Shown one piece after another: positions 29,438 to 37,506 of a stretch of DNA of 64,000 nt. A program made the position numbers and the translations under genes. A model generated the notes under the pieces. It made no database searches. It worked only from the letters and a program-made list of their open reading frames with translations, and had not been told where the DNA came from. Every line of letters begins with the position of its first letter. Position 1 is the stretch's first letter. Location of the stretch: contig NZ_CP082161.1 of the NCBI RefSeq assembly GCF_023101665.1, forward strand, positions 2,542,001 to 2,606,000, read 5' to 3'. This DNA is from Bradyrhizobium sp. 195 (GTDB lineage Bacteria > Pseudomonadota > Alphaproteobacteria > Rhizobiales > Xanthobacteraceae).

Positions 29438-30124
29438 TCAGTAGCTGCCAGCCTGGCCGGTTTGGCTGCCGCCGAGCGCAAGCCGCGAATTGTAGGGCGA
29501 GTCGCCATGCTTCGGCTCCAGCACCACGACGAGGGTGCCGACCTTGACGCGATCATAGAGATCGATCGCGTCCTCGTTGGTCAGGCGGATGCAGCCTGAC
29601 GAGATCGAGGCGCCGATATATTCTGGCTGGTTGGTGCCGTGGATGCGGAACAACGTGTCTTTGCCGCCGGAATAGAGGTAAATCGCGCGAGAGCCCATCG
29701 GATTGTCCGGGCCGGGTGCCACATAGGTCGGCACGCCCAGGCGCGAAATTTCCCCGGGGGTGGGGTGCCAGGCCGGCCACTCGGTCTTGCTGCCGACCTT
29801 GGCGATGCCGGACCAGGCCATGGCCTCTTCGCCGACGGTGATGCCGTAGCGGATCGCCTTGCCGCCCTCCAGGACGTAATAGAGGTAATGGTTGTCGGAA
29901 TCGACCACGATCGAGCCCGGCGATTCCTTGCGATGGTACTGGACGATGGCGCGGCGGAACGGCTCTGCGACCGGAGTATTTTCATACCTGACCTTGGCGA
30001 GCAGGTCCTTGTCCTTTGGCTTGAAGGCCTTGGTGTCGGTCGCCTCGTAATGCGTGGCCTGCATGCAGCCCGACAGCATCAGGCCGGCGGCCAAGATTAC
30101 CAGCTTAATTTTCAGCGACGACAT
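29438..30124 (-). CDS. L,D-transpeptidase lipoprotein (YkuD domain)
   Basis: 228 residues. Lipoprotein signal with lipobox LMLSGC (lipidated Cys20). The YkuD domain carries RIHGTNQPEYIGASISSGCI with His162 and the nucleophile Cys178. Such enzymes make 3-3 cross-links in peptidoglycan or attach proteins to it in the periplasm. ATG 30124 starts MSSLKIKLVILAAG; an upstream start at 30178 would spoil the signal peptide. It is convergent with another predicted cell-wall enzyme, sharing one terminator. Confidence 0.92.
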   Translation of the reverse strand: MSSLKIKLVILAAGLMLSGCMQATHYEATDTKAFKPKDKDLLAKVRYENTPVAEPFRRAIVQYHRKESPGSIVVDSDNHYLYYVLEGGKAIRYGITVGEEAMAWSGIAKVGSKTEWPAWHPTPGEISRLGVPTYVAPGPDNPMGSRAIYLYSGGKDTLFRIHGTNQPEYIGASISSGCIRLTNEDAIDLYDRVKVGTLVVVLEPKHGDSPYNSRLALGGSQTGQAGSY

Positions 30125-30461
30125 GATTTGGTTCCAATCAAAACAATACCGTGCGGAACGCTTGAGCTTAGCGCCCAAGTTCCTCGACTCCGTTAATCCG
30201 CATTATCGTTGAAATCTGCCACAATTCCAGCACTGAAGCCCTTTTCCCGCGCTGCAAGACCGTGGCTGTGGCTTTTCTGCCGCAAATTCGGGGAAGACGT
30301 GGAGGTTTTTGGGCAAGAAGCGCCGAACTGTCGATTCCCGGCCACAGTTGGGCCATGGCAGCGCCGCAAATGCAAACGCTTCGTTAATCTGGTTGTCATC
30401 GTGAACTTGTCAGAATCGCGCTAAGGGCTGTCATTCTGACGCAGGTTCTCTGGAGTTGTGC
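30125..30461. other. Divergent intergenic region between L,D-transpeptidase and corA
   Basis: About 340 bases with two outward promoters expected. No known Mg2+ riboswitch pattern was recognised upstream of corA, and no EcfG-type site was found. Several short frames here have no ribosome binding site or recognisable product. Confidence 0.5.
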
Positions 30462-31439
30462 ATGTTTTCGGTGTTTGTTCCCTCCGAGGGGACCCTCAAG
30501 AAGGCTGTCGTCGAGGATCTCACGGTGTTGCCGGAGAGCGCGGTCTGGATCGATCTCGTCAATCCGAGCGCAGCAGAGGACAAGGCGGTGGAGCGGCTCG
30601 CGGGCATCGCCATCCCGACCCGGGAAGACATGCAGGAGATCGAGATCTCCAGCCGCCTCTATATGGAGAATGGCGCGCGCTACATGACCGCGACCCTGAT
30701 GTGCCACTCCGATACCGACATGCCCCGGACCACGGCGGTGACCTTCATCCTCGGCGACCACCGCCTCGTGACGGTGCGCTACGATCTGCCCAAGCCTTTC
30801 GCCCTGGTCGAGGCCAAGCTCGCCCGTTCCTGCACGCCCGCGATCACGGGCGAGATGGTGCTGATGGAGCTGCTGGACGCCGTGATCGACCGCTGTGCCG
30901 ACATCCTGGAGCGATGCGGCGCCGAGATCGACCAGGTCTCGCACGACATCTTCGAGCCCGAGAGCGAGCGCCACGGGCAGGCCAAGCGATATTCCCAGAT
31001 CCTGATCTCGATCGGCCGCAAGGGCGATCTGACCTCGAAGGTTCGCGAGAGCCTGGTGTCGATCGGCCGCGTCGTCACCTTCCTCTCGGCGGTGGTCGAG
31101 GGCATCAAATGGTCGAAGGACATGCGCGAGCAGCTCAAGACCATGCAGCGCGACGTCGCCTCATTGACCGACCACGCCTCCTATCTCTCCAACAAGATCA
31201 CCTTCGTGCTCGATGCCATGCTCGGCGTCGTCAATCTCGAGCAGAACAACATCATCAAGCTGTTTTCGGTCATGGCCGTTGTCCTGATGCCGCCGACCCT
31301 GATCGCCTCGATCTACGGCATGAACTTCAAGGTGATGCCGGAACTCGAATGGGTGCACGGCTATCCGATGGCGCTGGTGATGATGCTGATCGCCGCGATC
31401 GTCCCGTACTGGATCTTCAAGTGGAAGAAGTGGCTGTAG
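30462..31439 (+). CDS. corA: CorA-family magnesium/divalent cation transporter
   Basis: 325 residues. A cytoplasmic alpha/beta N-terminal domain and long stalk helices lead to two membrane segments at the C-terminus. The pore signature YGMNF is present (GMN 286-288), and the chain ends in the basic FKWKKWL. It forms a pentameric inner-membrane Mg2+ channel. Start: GGAG lies 8 bases before ATG 30462; a TTG at 30456 is less likely. Single gene. Confidence 0.92.
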   Translation: MFSVFVPSEGTLKKAVVEDLTVLPESAVWIDLVNPSAAEDKAVERLAGIAIPTREDMQEIEISSRLYMENGARYMTATLMCHSDTDMPRTTAVTFILGDHRLVTVRYDLPKPFALVEAKLARSCTPAITGEMVLMELLDAVIDRCADILERCGAEIDQVSHDIFEPESERHGQAKRYSQILISIGRKGDLTSKVRESLVSIGRVVTFLSAVVEGIKWSKDMREQLKTMQRDVASLTDHASYLSNKITFVLDAMLGVVNLEQNNIIKLFSVMAVVLMPPTLIASIYGMNFKVMPELEWVHGYPMALVMMLIAAIVPYWIFKWKKWL

Positions 31440-31530
31440 GAGCATGATCCGGACCCGGAGGGCCGCGTAGCGCAAAGTGTGCAGCGGTTTTCCCTCGCGA
31501 CAAACGCCGAGCGCAATTGCGCGGAGATGA
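31440..31530. repeat. Diverged intergenic repeat (GAGCATGATC...GATGCTC family)
   Basis: GAGCATGATCCGGAC at the start, GTGTGCAGCGGTTTTCC inside and GATGATGCTCAAGC at the end match, with changes, a Rhizobiales repeat I know from memory as GAGCATGATC...GATCATGCTC. The outer arms are nearly inverted. It follows the corA stop directly and may act as its terminator. The rest of the gap up to 31729 shows nothing clear. Confidence 0.5.
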
Positions 31531-31729
31531 TGCTCAAGCGAAGATCCCTACCGAGACCTTACACCGTTTGCAGAGACATGGCTGTTGGTGTCGCAGAATA
31601 GAGCGGGATTGCGGCCACGCGGTGATGCGTGCCTGCCGCCCCAATTCCTCCGGTAAAATTTGAGCGGTGGACTGAACGTTTGCGCGAAACTTGTCTGCGA
31701 TAAGCAGTGCGTAGCCGCGAGGAACAACC

Positions 31730-31948
31730 ATGGTTGAAAAACACATAACGTCGCCCCGCAACGTCATCGACCTCGCGAACTATCGTCAGGTCCTGGCGAG
31801 CGGCAAGGCGTCGTCGATGTCGGCACGCATGTGCCGGCACTGTGGTGCTCCGCTGCTCGACGGTGAGAACGACGACGACTGCTCGACTGCATTCAGCACG
31901 GCCGCTCCGCGGCCGCGCGACCGGTCACGTCGGATTCGAATCGATTGA
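31730..31948 (+). CDS. Small protein with C-x2-C motif, 72 residues
   Basis: Starts MVEKHITSPRNVIDLANYRQ and has ARMCRHCGAPLLDGENDDDC (about 33-52), a possible treble-clef or zinc-ribbon half site, then an Arg-rich tail. GAGG lies 8 bases before the ATG. I recall similar short proteins in Bradyrhizobium but no function. The basic tail plus cysteines could suit nucleic acid binding (inference). Confidence 0.6.
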   Translation: MVEKHITSPRNVIDLANYRQVLASGKASSMSARMCRHCGAPLLDGENDDDCSTAFSTAAPRPRDRSRRIRID

Positions 31949-31963
31949 GGAACGGAAGGCGAG

Positions 31964-32001
31964 GGCGATCCAGGTCTTGCGGCGGCGTTGTCTGGATCGC
32001 C
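31964..32001 (+). terminator. Possible terminator after the C-x2-C protein gene
   Basis: GGCGATCCAG (31964-31973) pairs with CTGGATCGCC (31992-32001); an 18-base loop lies between and TTGCTTCCTTTCTTTT follows. The loop is large, so efficiency is uncertain. Confidence 0.45.
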
Positions 32002-32489
32002 TTGCTTCCTTTCTTTTCAGGACAATCACTGTGACGTCCGATTGGCGGCTGCGCTAGAGAGCGACTGAACCCCAATCCGGTCAAAACAGAGCCTGTGTCG
32101 CGCTCTGTCAATCCACGCGCGCGAAAATATTCCACTTTACCGAAATTCGGTTTCGGCGTATGTGTCGTTCATCCCGGCTCACCAAGAGGGGCGACGATGT
32201 GTCGTCACTGTCGCGAGCCGGGCTTGCGGTGGACGCGGCAGCGTCGGCATGAGAGGTGCGGGCAGGGCGGGTAGTCCCTGTGAGCCCGTGGCCGCGTGCG
32301 GACGAGCGGCGCTGCTAGGTTCGTCTCGCCTGTAAGTTTCCGGCTTTGTCGACAGGGCTGGAAAAACTGCGGCGAAATGGCGGGCCGTGCGTACGGCAAA
32401 ACCGTGTGGTCCTGGCCGTCGTTGCTACGGTCAAGTCTTGCGAAGATGCGAGCGAGCCCAACCGGGCAGACCGCATCATCAATTCGCGG
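32002..32489. other. Intergenic DNA, no gene recognised
   Basis: This is the left part of a 1.3 kb stretch (31949-33272) with no convincing coding region. Several short frames exist on both strands, but none has a ribosome binding site with a recognisable product. The sequence leads into the structured element at 32490-32690 and may be its 5' part. Confidence 0.5.
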
Positions 32490-32690
32490 GGCGAGGGAGG
32501 CCAGAAGGAAAGTTCGGCTCCCGGGAGAGCCCGGCATACGCCGTCCGACCATCGCGCAGGGAAGGTCGAGTGATCGGCCACACCTGTATGCTGCTGTGCG
32601 GTTCTTCTGCATGTGCCTATTGCGCAGCAGACCGCGGGTGCGAGCTAAGCACCCGGCCTTCCCTGCGCCCTCTTGGATTTAGAGGCGGAG
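32490..32690 (+). ncRNA. Candidate structured RNA / dispersed Bradyrhizobium repeat
   Basis: A long-range stem GCGCAGGGAAGG (32554-32565) / CCTTCCCTGCGC (32657-32668) encloses two inner stems: CTGCTGTGC (32591-32599) / GCGCAGCAG (32622-32630), one G-U pair, and CGGGTGC (32635-32641) / GCACCCG (32649-32655). Together they form a three-way junction. Upstream GGCTC/GAGCC and CGGC-atac-GCCG hairpins, and a downstream CGCC-TCT/AGA-GGCG hairpin, extend it. I recall the same blocks (CCGGGAGAGC, CGCGCAGGGAAGG, CACCCGGC-TTCCCTGCGCCCTC) from many Bradyrhizobium intergenic regions. It could be an RNA, a DNA-level repeat, or both. Strand is inferred from the stem order only. Confidence 0.45.
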
Positions 32691-32762
32691 AGATGAAGCA
32701 AAGCTCGGGCGAATTCAGCCGCGAGGTCGAATAGTCATGTCTGTCACCACACACGCGGTGTC

Positions 32763-32858
32763 ATCGCCCGGTTCAACCGGGCGATCCAGTATTCCAGAGA
32801 CGCCAGCGATTGAACCGAGAGGCCGCGGCGTACTGGATTCCCCGCTTTCGCGGGGAAT
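32763..32858. repeat. Two-hairpin intergenic repeat, copy 2
   Basis: Hairpin 1 is ATCGCCCGG / CCGGGCGAT (32763-32785); hairpin 2 is ATTCCCCGC-tttc-GCGGGGAAT (32837-32858). The shared core CCAGTATTCCAGAGAC and GGCGTACTGGAT matches the copy at 24412-24508, while the stems differ by paired changes. Confidence 0.8.
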
Positions 32859-32898
32859 GACAGTGTCACTTGGAGAAGCAACCTGCCGCCTCATTCTC

Positions 32899-32941
32899 CG
32901 TCATTGCGAGGCGCCCTTGCGACGAAGCAATCCAGTCTGCA
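32899..32941. repeat. Partial intergenic repeat (GTCATTGCGAGG...GAAGCAATCCAG family)
   Basis: CCGTCATTGCGAGGCGCCC followed by GACGAAGCAATCCAGTC is a truncated form of a dispersed Rhizobiales repeat known to me from memory. It lies between the two-hairpin repeat and the next repeat. Confidence 0.5.
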
Positions 32942-32971
32942 AGCTGAGCTGCCCGCCACAATCTCGATCTC

Positions 32972-33061
32972 GTAGGGTGGGCAAAGCGCAGCGTGCCCAT
33001 GCCTTGTTGCTCATGGAGGGAGATCGTGGGCACGGCGCTGTGCGCCTTTTGCCCACCCTAC
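32972..33061. repeat. Inverted repeat element (GTAGGGTGGGCAAAG family), copy 2
   Basis: Starts GTAGGGTGGGCAAAGCGC and ends CTTTTGCCCACCCTAC, the same ends as the copy at 16706-16798 with a different middle. Confidence 0.75.
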
Positions 33062-33092
33062 TGCACTGCGATAGAAAGCGAGGCAAAGGCTT

Positions 33093-33243
33093 ATGACCGT
33101 CACCCTGAGGTGCGCGCTCTGCTGCGCGCAGCGCTGCAGAGCAAGCCTCGAAGGGCGACGGCCCGGCTGCATCTCGGCCGTTCATCCTTCGAGGCTTCGC
33201 TTGCAACGCTGCGCGTTGCAAGCTTCGCGCCTCAGGATGACGG
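33093..33243. repeat. Intergenic repeat (CACCCTGAGG...CCTCAGGATGACG family)
   Basis: Outer ends GTCACCCTGAGGTGC and GCCTCAGGATGACGGG are inverted. Inside, GCCTCGAAGGGCGACGGCC and CATCCTTCGAGGCTTCGC are also inverted relative to each other. It ends 29 bases before the SDR stop. Confidence 0.65.
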
Positions 33244-33272
33244 GACCAACAGATCGCAATGATCCGAACGGA

Positions 33273-34031
33273 CTACACGTGCTGGCCGCCGTTGATGTGG
33301 ATCTCCGCGCCGTTGACGTAGGACGAGGTGTCCGTGCACAGCACGTAGATGATCTTGGCGACCTCGTCGGGCGTGCCGAGCCGGTGCATCGGGATCTGCT
33401 GGTCGACGATCTTCTCGGTGCCCGGCGACAGGATCGAGGTATCGATCTCGCCCGGCGCGATCGCGTTGACGCGCACGCCGACGCGGCCGAAGTCGGAGGC
33501 CATCTCGCGCGTCAGCGAGGCCAGCGCGGCCTTCGAGGTCGCATAGGCGGCGCCCGCGAAGGGATGCACGCGCGAGCCCGCGATCGAGGTGACGTTCACG
33601 ACCGAGCCCTTGGCCGCCTTCAATTCCTCGATCAGCCCGCGCGCCATCATGATCGGCGCGAAGAAGTTGACGTGGAAGACATGCGTCCAGGTGTCTAGAT
33701 CGGTGTCGACCGAGCCGAGCCTGGAGCCGCCCGCGCCCTTCGGCGAGATGGCGGCGTTGTTGACCAGCGCATGCAGCGTGCCGCCCTCCAGCCGGTTGCG
33801 GATCTCGCTGATCGCGCGCGCTGTGTCTTGGGGATTGCCGAGGTCGACCTGGATGTGGTCTTCAGGTCCGGCGTCCCACGGGCAGTCCTCCGGAAAGGGA
33901 TGCCGCGAGCAGGTGATGACGCGCCAGCCCGCCGAGGAGAAGCGGATCACGGTGGCGTGGCCGATACCGCGGCTGGCTCCGGTCAGGAGCAGCGTACGGC
34001 GCGGCGCATTGGACGAATGCGGCATGGACAT
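33273..34031 (-). CDS. Short-chain dehydrogenase/reductase
   Basis: 252 residues, classical SDR. The cofactor motif is TGASRGIGHA (about residues 18-27), then LVNNAAI, the catalytic Ser in VVNVTSIAGS, YATSK as the Tyr-x3-Lys site, and APGEIDT before the flexible lid. Cofactor and substrate are unknown. It lies 44 bases downstream of pdxH on the same strand, so co-transcription is likely. Start 34031 (MSMPHSS) or the ATG two codons later are both possible. Confidence 0.88.
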   Translation of the reverse strand: MSMPHSSNAPRRTLLLTGASRGIGHATVIRFSSAGWRVITCSRHPFPEDCPWDAGPEDHIQVDLGNPQDTARAISEIRNRLEGGTLHALVNNAAISPKGAGGSRLGSVDTDLDTWTHVFHVNFFAPIMMARGLIEELKAAKGSVVNVTSIAGSRVHPFAGAAYATSKAALASLTREMASDFGRVGVRVNAIAPGEIDTSILSPGTEKIVDQQIPMHRLGTPDEVAKIIYVLCTDTSSYVNGAEIHINGGQHV

Positions 34032-34075
34032 CTTTCAGGTCGGCTCAAAGCTCGAGACGAGGTTCGAGATCAGGC

Positions 34076-34717
34076 TCAAGGGTACATCCGCGTCTTGGAC
34101 CACTTCTGTCCGGCCGCGTCACGGCGAAATTCGATGCGGTCGTGCAGACGGAATGGGCGGTCGTGCCAGAATTCGATCCGCGAGGGCGTGATGCGCCAGC
34201 CGCTCCACCCCGACGGCCGCGGCACCTCGCCGATGACGTATCTGGCCGCGACTTTCGCGATGGCTTGTTCGAAGGCGAAGCGGCTCTCCAGCTCCTGCGA
34301 CTGCTTGCTCGCCCAGGCGCCGATCTGCGCCTGCTTGGGACGGGTGGCGAAATAGGCGTCGGCCTCGGCCTCGGTCACCGGCGTCACGTTGCCGCGGATG
34401 CGGACCTGACGGCGCAGCGACTTCCAGTGAAAAAGTAACGCTGCCTTAGGATTTGCGGCGAGTTCGCGTCCTTTCTGGCTGGCGATGTGGCTGTAGAAGA
34501 CAAAACCCTCGGTATCGAAGCCCTTCATCAGCACCATGCGCACGTCAGGCAAGCCCTGGGGGTCGACGGTTGCGAGGGCCATCGCGTTCGGATCGTTCGG
34601 CTCGCTCTTGATCGCCTCGTTCAGCCAGGTCTCGAACAGCGCAAAAGGCTCGTCGGCGGCGGTGAAATCACCGGATGTTAAGGGTGTCTGGTGTTTCATC
34701 GAGGTCGTGTCGGTCAT
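34076..34717 (-). CDS. pdxH: Pyridoxamine 5'-phosphate oxidase
   Basis: 213 residues. FMN-dependent enzyme that oxidises pyridoxine/pyridoxamine 5'-phosphate to PLP with O2. Seen: [40 protein letters not shown] and [14 protein letters not shown] for [11 protein letters not shown], and the C-terminal [20 protein letters not shown] and RLHDR for substrate. Length and all blocks fit PdxH. It is divergent from a small lipoprotein-like gene and probably heads an operon with the SDR. Confidence 0.93.
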   Translation of the reverse strand: MTDTTSMKHQTPLTSGDFTAADEPFALFETWLNEAIKSEPNDPNAMALATVDPQGLPDVRMVLMKGFDTEGFVFYSHIASQKGRELAANPKAALLFHWKSLRRQVRIRGNVTPVTEAEADAYFATRPKQAQIGAWASKQSQELESRFAFEQAIAKVAARYVIGEVPRPSGWSGWRITPSRIEFWHDRPFRLHDRIEFRRDAAGQKWSKTRMYP

Positions 34718-34830
34718 GTCTGGAGTCCGAGTTGCGTCCCGCGGCCCAAAACGCGTTGTTGTCCGCTACCGCCCTATATAGGGCATGGGGACGCGTTGGC
34801 CTATCGGCGATCCGGCCGTCCGGCTTTGTC

Positions 34831-35238
34831 ATGACGATCATGCTCGTCGCGCTCGGGACCGGGGGATGCAGCTTTTCCCGCAACGACAAGAATGCCTACG
34901 CCAAGGCCGACGACAATGACCTCACCGGCTCGATCGCGCGACCGGCGAAGGACGCCCCGCCGACCGACACCGATCTCGCCTTCGCCCGCAACGCCGCCTC
35001 CGACGTCCTCAGCAAGGGCGACAAGGATTCCAGCCAGCATTGGGAGAATCCGGAGACCGGCGCGCGCGGGTCGGTGACGCCGATCGCGCAGTCCTATGCC
35101 GCTGAGGACGGCCGCAAATGCCGCGATTTCCTGGCGAGCTATGTCAACGGCAGCACCGAAAGCTGGCTCCAGGGCGCCGGTTGCCAAAGCACCCGTGGCC
35201 GTTGGGAGATTCATACGCTAAAGCCGTGGCGGAGCTAG
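34831..35238 (+). CDS. Small putative lipoprotein / surface-antigen-like protein
   Basis: 135 residues from ATG 34831: a hydrophobic start MTIMLVALGTGGCSFSRND with a possible lipobox (GTGGC). The C-terminal domain NPETGARGSVTPIAQSYAAE, then CRDFLASYVNGS, W.Q..GC, and RGRWEI resemble RT0821/Lpp0805-type surface proteins related to the 17-kDa rickettsial antigen. The signal segment is short, so the true start might lie upstream, though no good upstream start codon was found in frame. Confidence 0.7.
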   Translation: MTIMLVALGTGGCSFSRNDKNAYAKADDNDLTGSIARPAKDAPPTDTDLAFARNAASDVLSKGDKDSSQHWENPETGARGSVTPIAQSYAAEDGRKCRDFLASYVNGSTESWLQGAGCQSTRGRWEIHTLKPWRS

Positions 35239-35347
35239 GAATCGGCACACGCCCCTAGTTGCAAAAATGCCACTCTCTCCCCACATGGTTCGCAGGTGGG
35301 GCGGGGAGCCCTTTGAACAATTCGATTTCTTGAAGGAGACGTGACGG

Positions 35348-36310
35348 ATGCGCGACCCCTATGAGGTCTTGGGGGTGCCGCGGAGCGCCAGCGCTGCCGC
35401 GATCAAGAGCGCCTATCGCAAGCTTGCCAAGAAGCACCATCCCGACAGCAACAAGGACGACCCGAAAGCCGCCGAGCGCTTCTCCGAGATCAACTCGGCG
35501 AACGAGATCATCGGCGACGAGGACAAGCGCAAGCAGTTCGACCGCGGCGAGATCGACGCCGACGGCAAGCCGCGCTTCCAAGGTTTTCCGGGCGGCGGCG
35601 GGCCGCGCGGGCGCGCGGGTCCCGGCGGATTCGAGAGCTATACGTTCCGCTCCGGCGGCGGCCCTGGCCAGGGCGGCGGCGCATTCGAGGATATCCTCAA
35701 CAGCATGTTCGGCGGCGGGATGCGTGGCGCGCGGCCCGGAGCCGGCAGTGCCGGGCAGTTCGAATTCGACACCGGCGGCGTCGGGCTCGATCTCGACGTG
35801 AATGTTGCCATGTCCGTCTCGCTGGAAGAGGCCGTCAAGGGTGGCGAGAAGCGCGTCCGGCTGCCGACGGGCAAGGAGCTCAACGTCAAGATTCCGGCCG
35901 GCGTCACCGAGGGCCAGCAGATCCGGCTCCGGGGACAAGGCGAGTCCGCACAGGGCCATCCGCCCGGCGATCTCCTGATCACCATCAGCATCGCGCCGCA
36001 CGCCTACTTCAAGGTTGAGGGCGCCGACTTGCGCATCGACCTGCCGGTCACGCTCTACGAGGCGGTGCTCGGGGCCAAGGTCCGCGTGCCCACCCTCGGC
36101 AATGCCGTGGAGCTTTCGGTCCCGAAAAACACCTCGAGTGGCCGGACCTTCCGCCTCAAGGGCAAGGGCCTGCCCAAAGCTGGTGGAACCGGGGATCTCT
36201 TCGTCACCATCAGGATTATGCTACCGGACGGGAACGACGCCGAGCTTGAAGCATTGATGGAGAAGTGGCGGGACCAACACCCCTACAATCCACGTAGCGG
36301 ACTCGGCTAG
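35348..36310 (+). CDS. J-domain chaperone of the CbpA/DnaJ type II class
   Basis: 320 residues. A J domain at 1-70 has the HPD motif ([11 protein letters not shown]). A Gly/Phe-rich linker (about 75-140) follows, then two DnaJ C-terminal beta-sandwich domains (about 148-300: [31 protein letters not shown]). There is no zinc-finger domain, so it is type II like CbpA rather than DnaJ. It stimulates DnaK ATPase and binds clients in the cytoplasm. GGAG at 35334-35337 serves the ATG at 35348. It is a single gene; a structured intergenic region follows. Confidence 0.9.
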   Translation: MRDPYEVLGVPRSASAAAIKSAYRKLAKKHHPDSNKDDPKAAERFSEINSANEIIGDEDKRKQFDRGEIDADGKPRFQGFPGGGGPRGRAGPGGFESYTFRSGGGPGQGGGAFEDILNSMFGGGMRGARPGAGSAGQFEFDTGGVGLDLDVNVAMSVSLEEAVKGGEKRVRLPTGKELNVKIPAGVTEGQQIRLRGQGESAQGHPPGDLLITISIAPHAYFKVEGADLRIDLPVTLYEAVLGAKVRVPTLGNAVELSVPKNTSSGRTFRLKGKGLPKAGGTGDLFVTIRIMLPDGNDAELEALMEKWRDQHPYNPRSGLG

Positions 36311-36380
36311 GGCGCTATCCGAGGCCAGCTCGACGATGGGAGCATTCTCTTCCCGAAAGGATGATGCTCAACATACGCCT

Positions 36381-36505
36381 GAAGCGCGGCTCGCGCTTCG
36401 ACGCTGACGTTTGTGACGTGTCGGCTGTCCGGCGGGGCAGCCGATAAAAGGGTGCGGCCTCGAGAGGGGGACCAGCGCGGTACCAAAAACCCCAATCGAG
36501 GCCGC
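36381..36505. ncRNA. Three consecutive hairpins; possible sRNA or compound terminator
   Basis: Within 125 bases of the gap between the J-domain gene and the convergent anti-sigma gene are three stems: GAAGCGCG/CGCGCTTC (36381-36399), CGGCTG/CAGCCG (36422-36443), and GCGGCCTCGA (36454-36463) / TCGAGGCCGC (36496-36505). The last stem holds an inner GGGG/CCCC pairing. No protein is likely here. Strand and function are not determined. The rest of the gap (36311-36632) shows nothing else. Confidence 0.4.
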
Positions 36506-36632
36506 CCGCGTCGATCGGCGGATCGAACGCTGCTCATTTTCGCGTGATCATCCGGTGCGATAATGAGACGCGCCGATGTCTTCATTCCAAATTTTCAATG
36601 ACGGAATCGAGGCACCGCCTCTATGCGGTTGC

Positions 36633-37403
36633 TCAGGTGCCGTTTTTCTCGGCCTGATCGTAGACGGCCTGTGCCACTTTGGTCAGCCGGTCGCGATCAC
36701 CGCCGCCGCTGACGACGTAGCCGACGCCGCGCTCGGCCCAGAACAACGCGCCGTCCTTGTCCGTTCTGGCGTAACGCATTTGCGTCGCACCATTCTCAGT
36801 CTTGGCGGTGTAGATCGTGTAGCGTTCGCCAGAAGCGCCCTCATACATCAGGAACGATGCCGGGCCGCTCGGCCCCGGTAAAAGCCGGCCGCCGACGAGC
36901 TTCAGCCCGCTGGCCTCCAGGTTCGGCGCGAACACGGTCCAGCCGCAGCGCCGGGTCAGCCAGGCCTGGAGGTGGTCGCGCTCGTTGCCGCCGACCTCGA
37001 CGGGGTGGCGGACCTCGACGACATAGAGGCGGTGGGCGTCGAGCGCGTCCGCGGTAAAGTTCTGGAAGGCCGAGGGGGCGCTGGCGGCGCCATGCGCGAC
37101 CCAGCCAGCCGTGCCGCCGGCGAGGAAAGCAACCAGCACAGCGGCGGCCGCGCCATAGAGCCATTGCCGCGGGCGGCGTTCCAGCCGCTCGAGCTCCAGC
37201 CGCGCCGGCACCGGCTCCTGGGCGATGGCGTCGTAGCGGGCGTGCAGCATCTCCGCCATGGCACGCCAGGATTGCACGCGTTCGGCCTCTTCAGGATGAG
37301 CGGCAAGCCAGGCCTCGACGTCGGCGCGGCGCTCGGCCGGCAGCTCGCCGTCGACATAGGCGTGCAGTTCGTCCTCGGTGATCGGAATGTTGCGGTCGTT
37401 CAT
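36633..37403 (-). CDS. Membrane anti-sigma factor
   Basis: 256 residues. The N-terminal cytoplasmic part (MNDRNIPITEDELHAYVDGE, then a helical AERRADVEAWLAAHPEEAER) is the anti-sigma helix bundle common to ECF partners. One membrane helix lies at about 81-103 (WLYGAAAAVLVAFLAGGTAG), and the C-terminal 150 residues are periplasmic. The classic zinc H-x3-C-x2-C motif is absent. It follows the ECF sigma gene by 103 bases on the same strand. It presumably holds the sigma factor until an envelope signal releases it. Confidence 0.85.
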   Translation of the reverse strand: MNDRNIPITEDELHAYVDGELPAERRADVEAWLAAHPEEAERVQSWRAMAEMLHARYDAIAQEPVPARLELERLERRPRQWLYGAAAAVLVAFLAGGTAGWVAHGAASAPSAFQNFTADALDAHRLYVVEVRHPVEVGGNERDHLQAWLTRRCGWTVFAPNLEASGLKLVGGRLLPGPSGPASFLMYEGASGERYTIYTAKTENGATQMRYARTDKDGALFWAERGVGYVVSGGGDRDRLTKVAQAVYDQAEKNGT

Positions 37404-37506
37404 ATCGGTCGTCTCTGGCTCTGCCGCCCAAAATGTTCTTCGTCGCTCAACGTCGCTCGCTCCATCGGCATGCGGGCGGACCGTACGCGATGCATCAACC
37501 CTGCCA

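Noticed and set aside
32296..32682. 128-codon frame in the repeat-rich gap
   Set aside because: It crosses the structured dispersed element; such frames are a common source of false small proteins in Bradyrhizobium.
36307..36585. 92-codon minus-strand frame over the three-hairpin region
   Set aside because: It has no recognisable product, and the DNA is dominated by hairpins.
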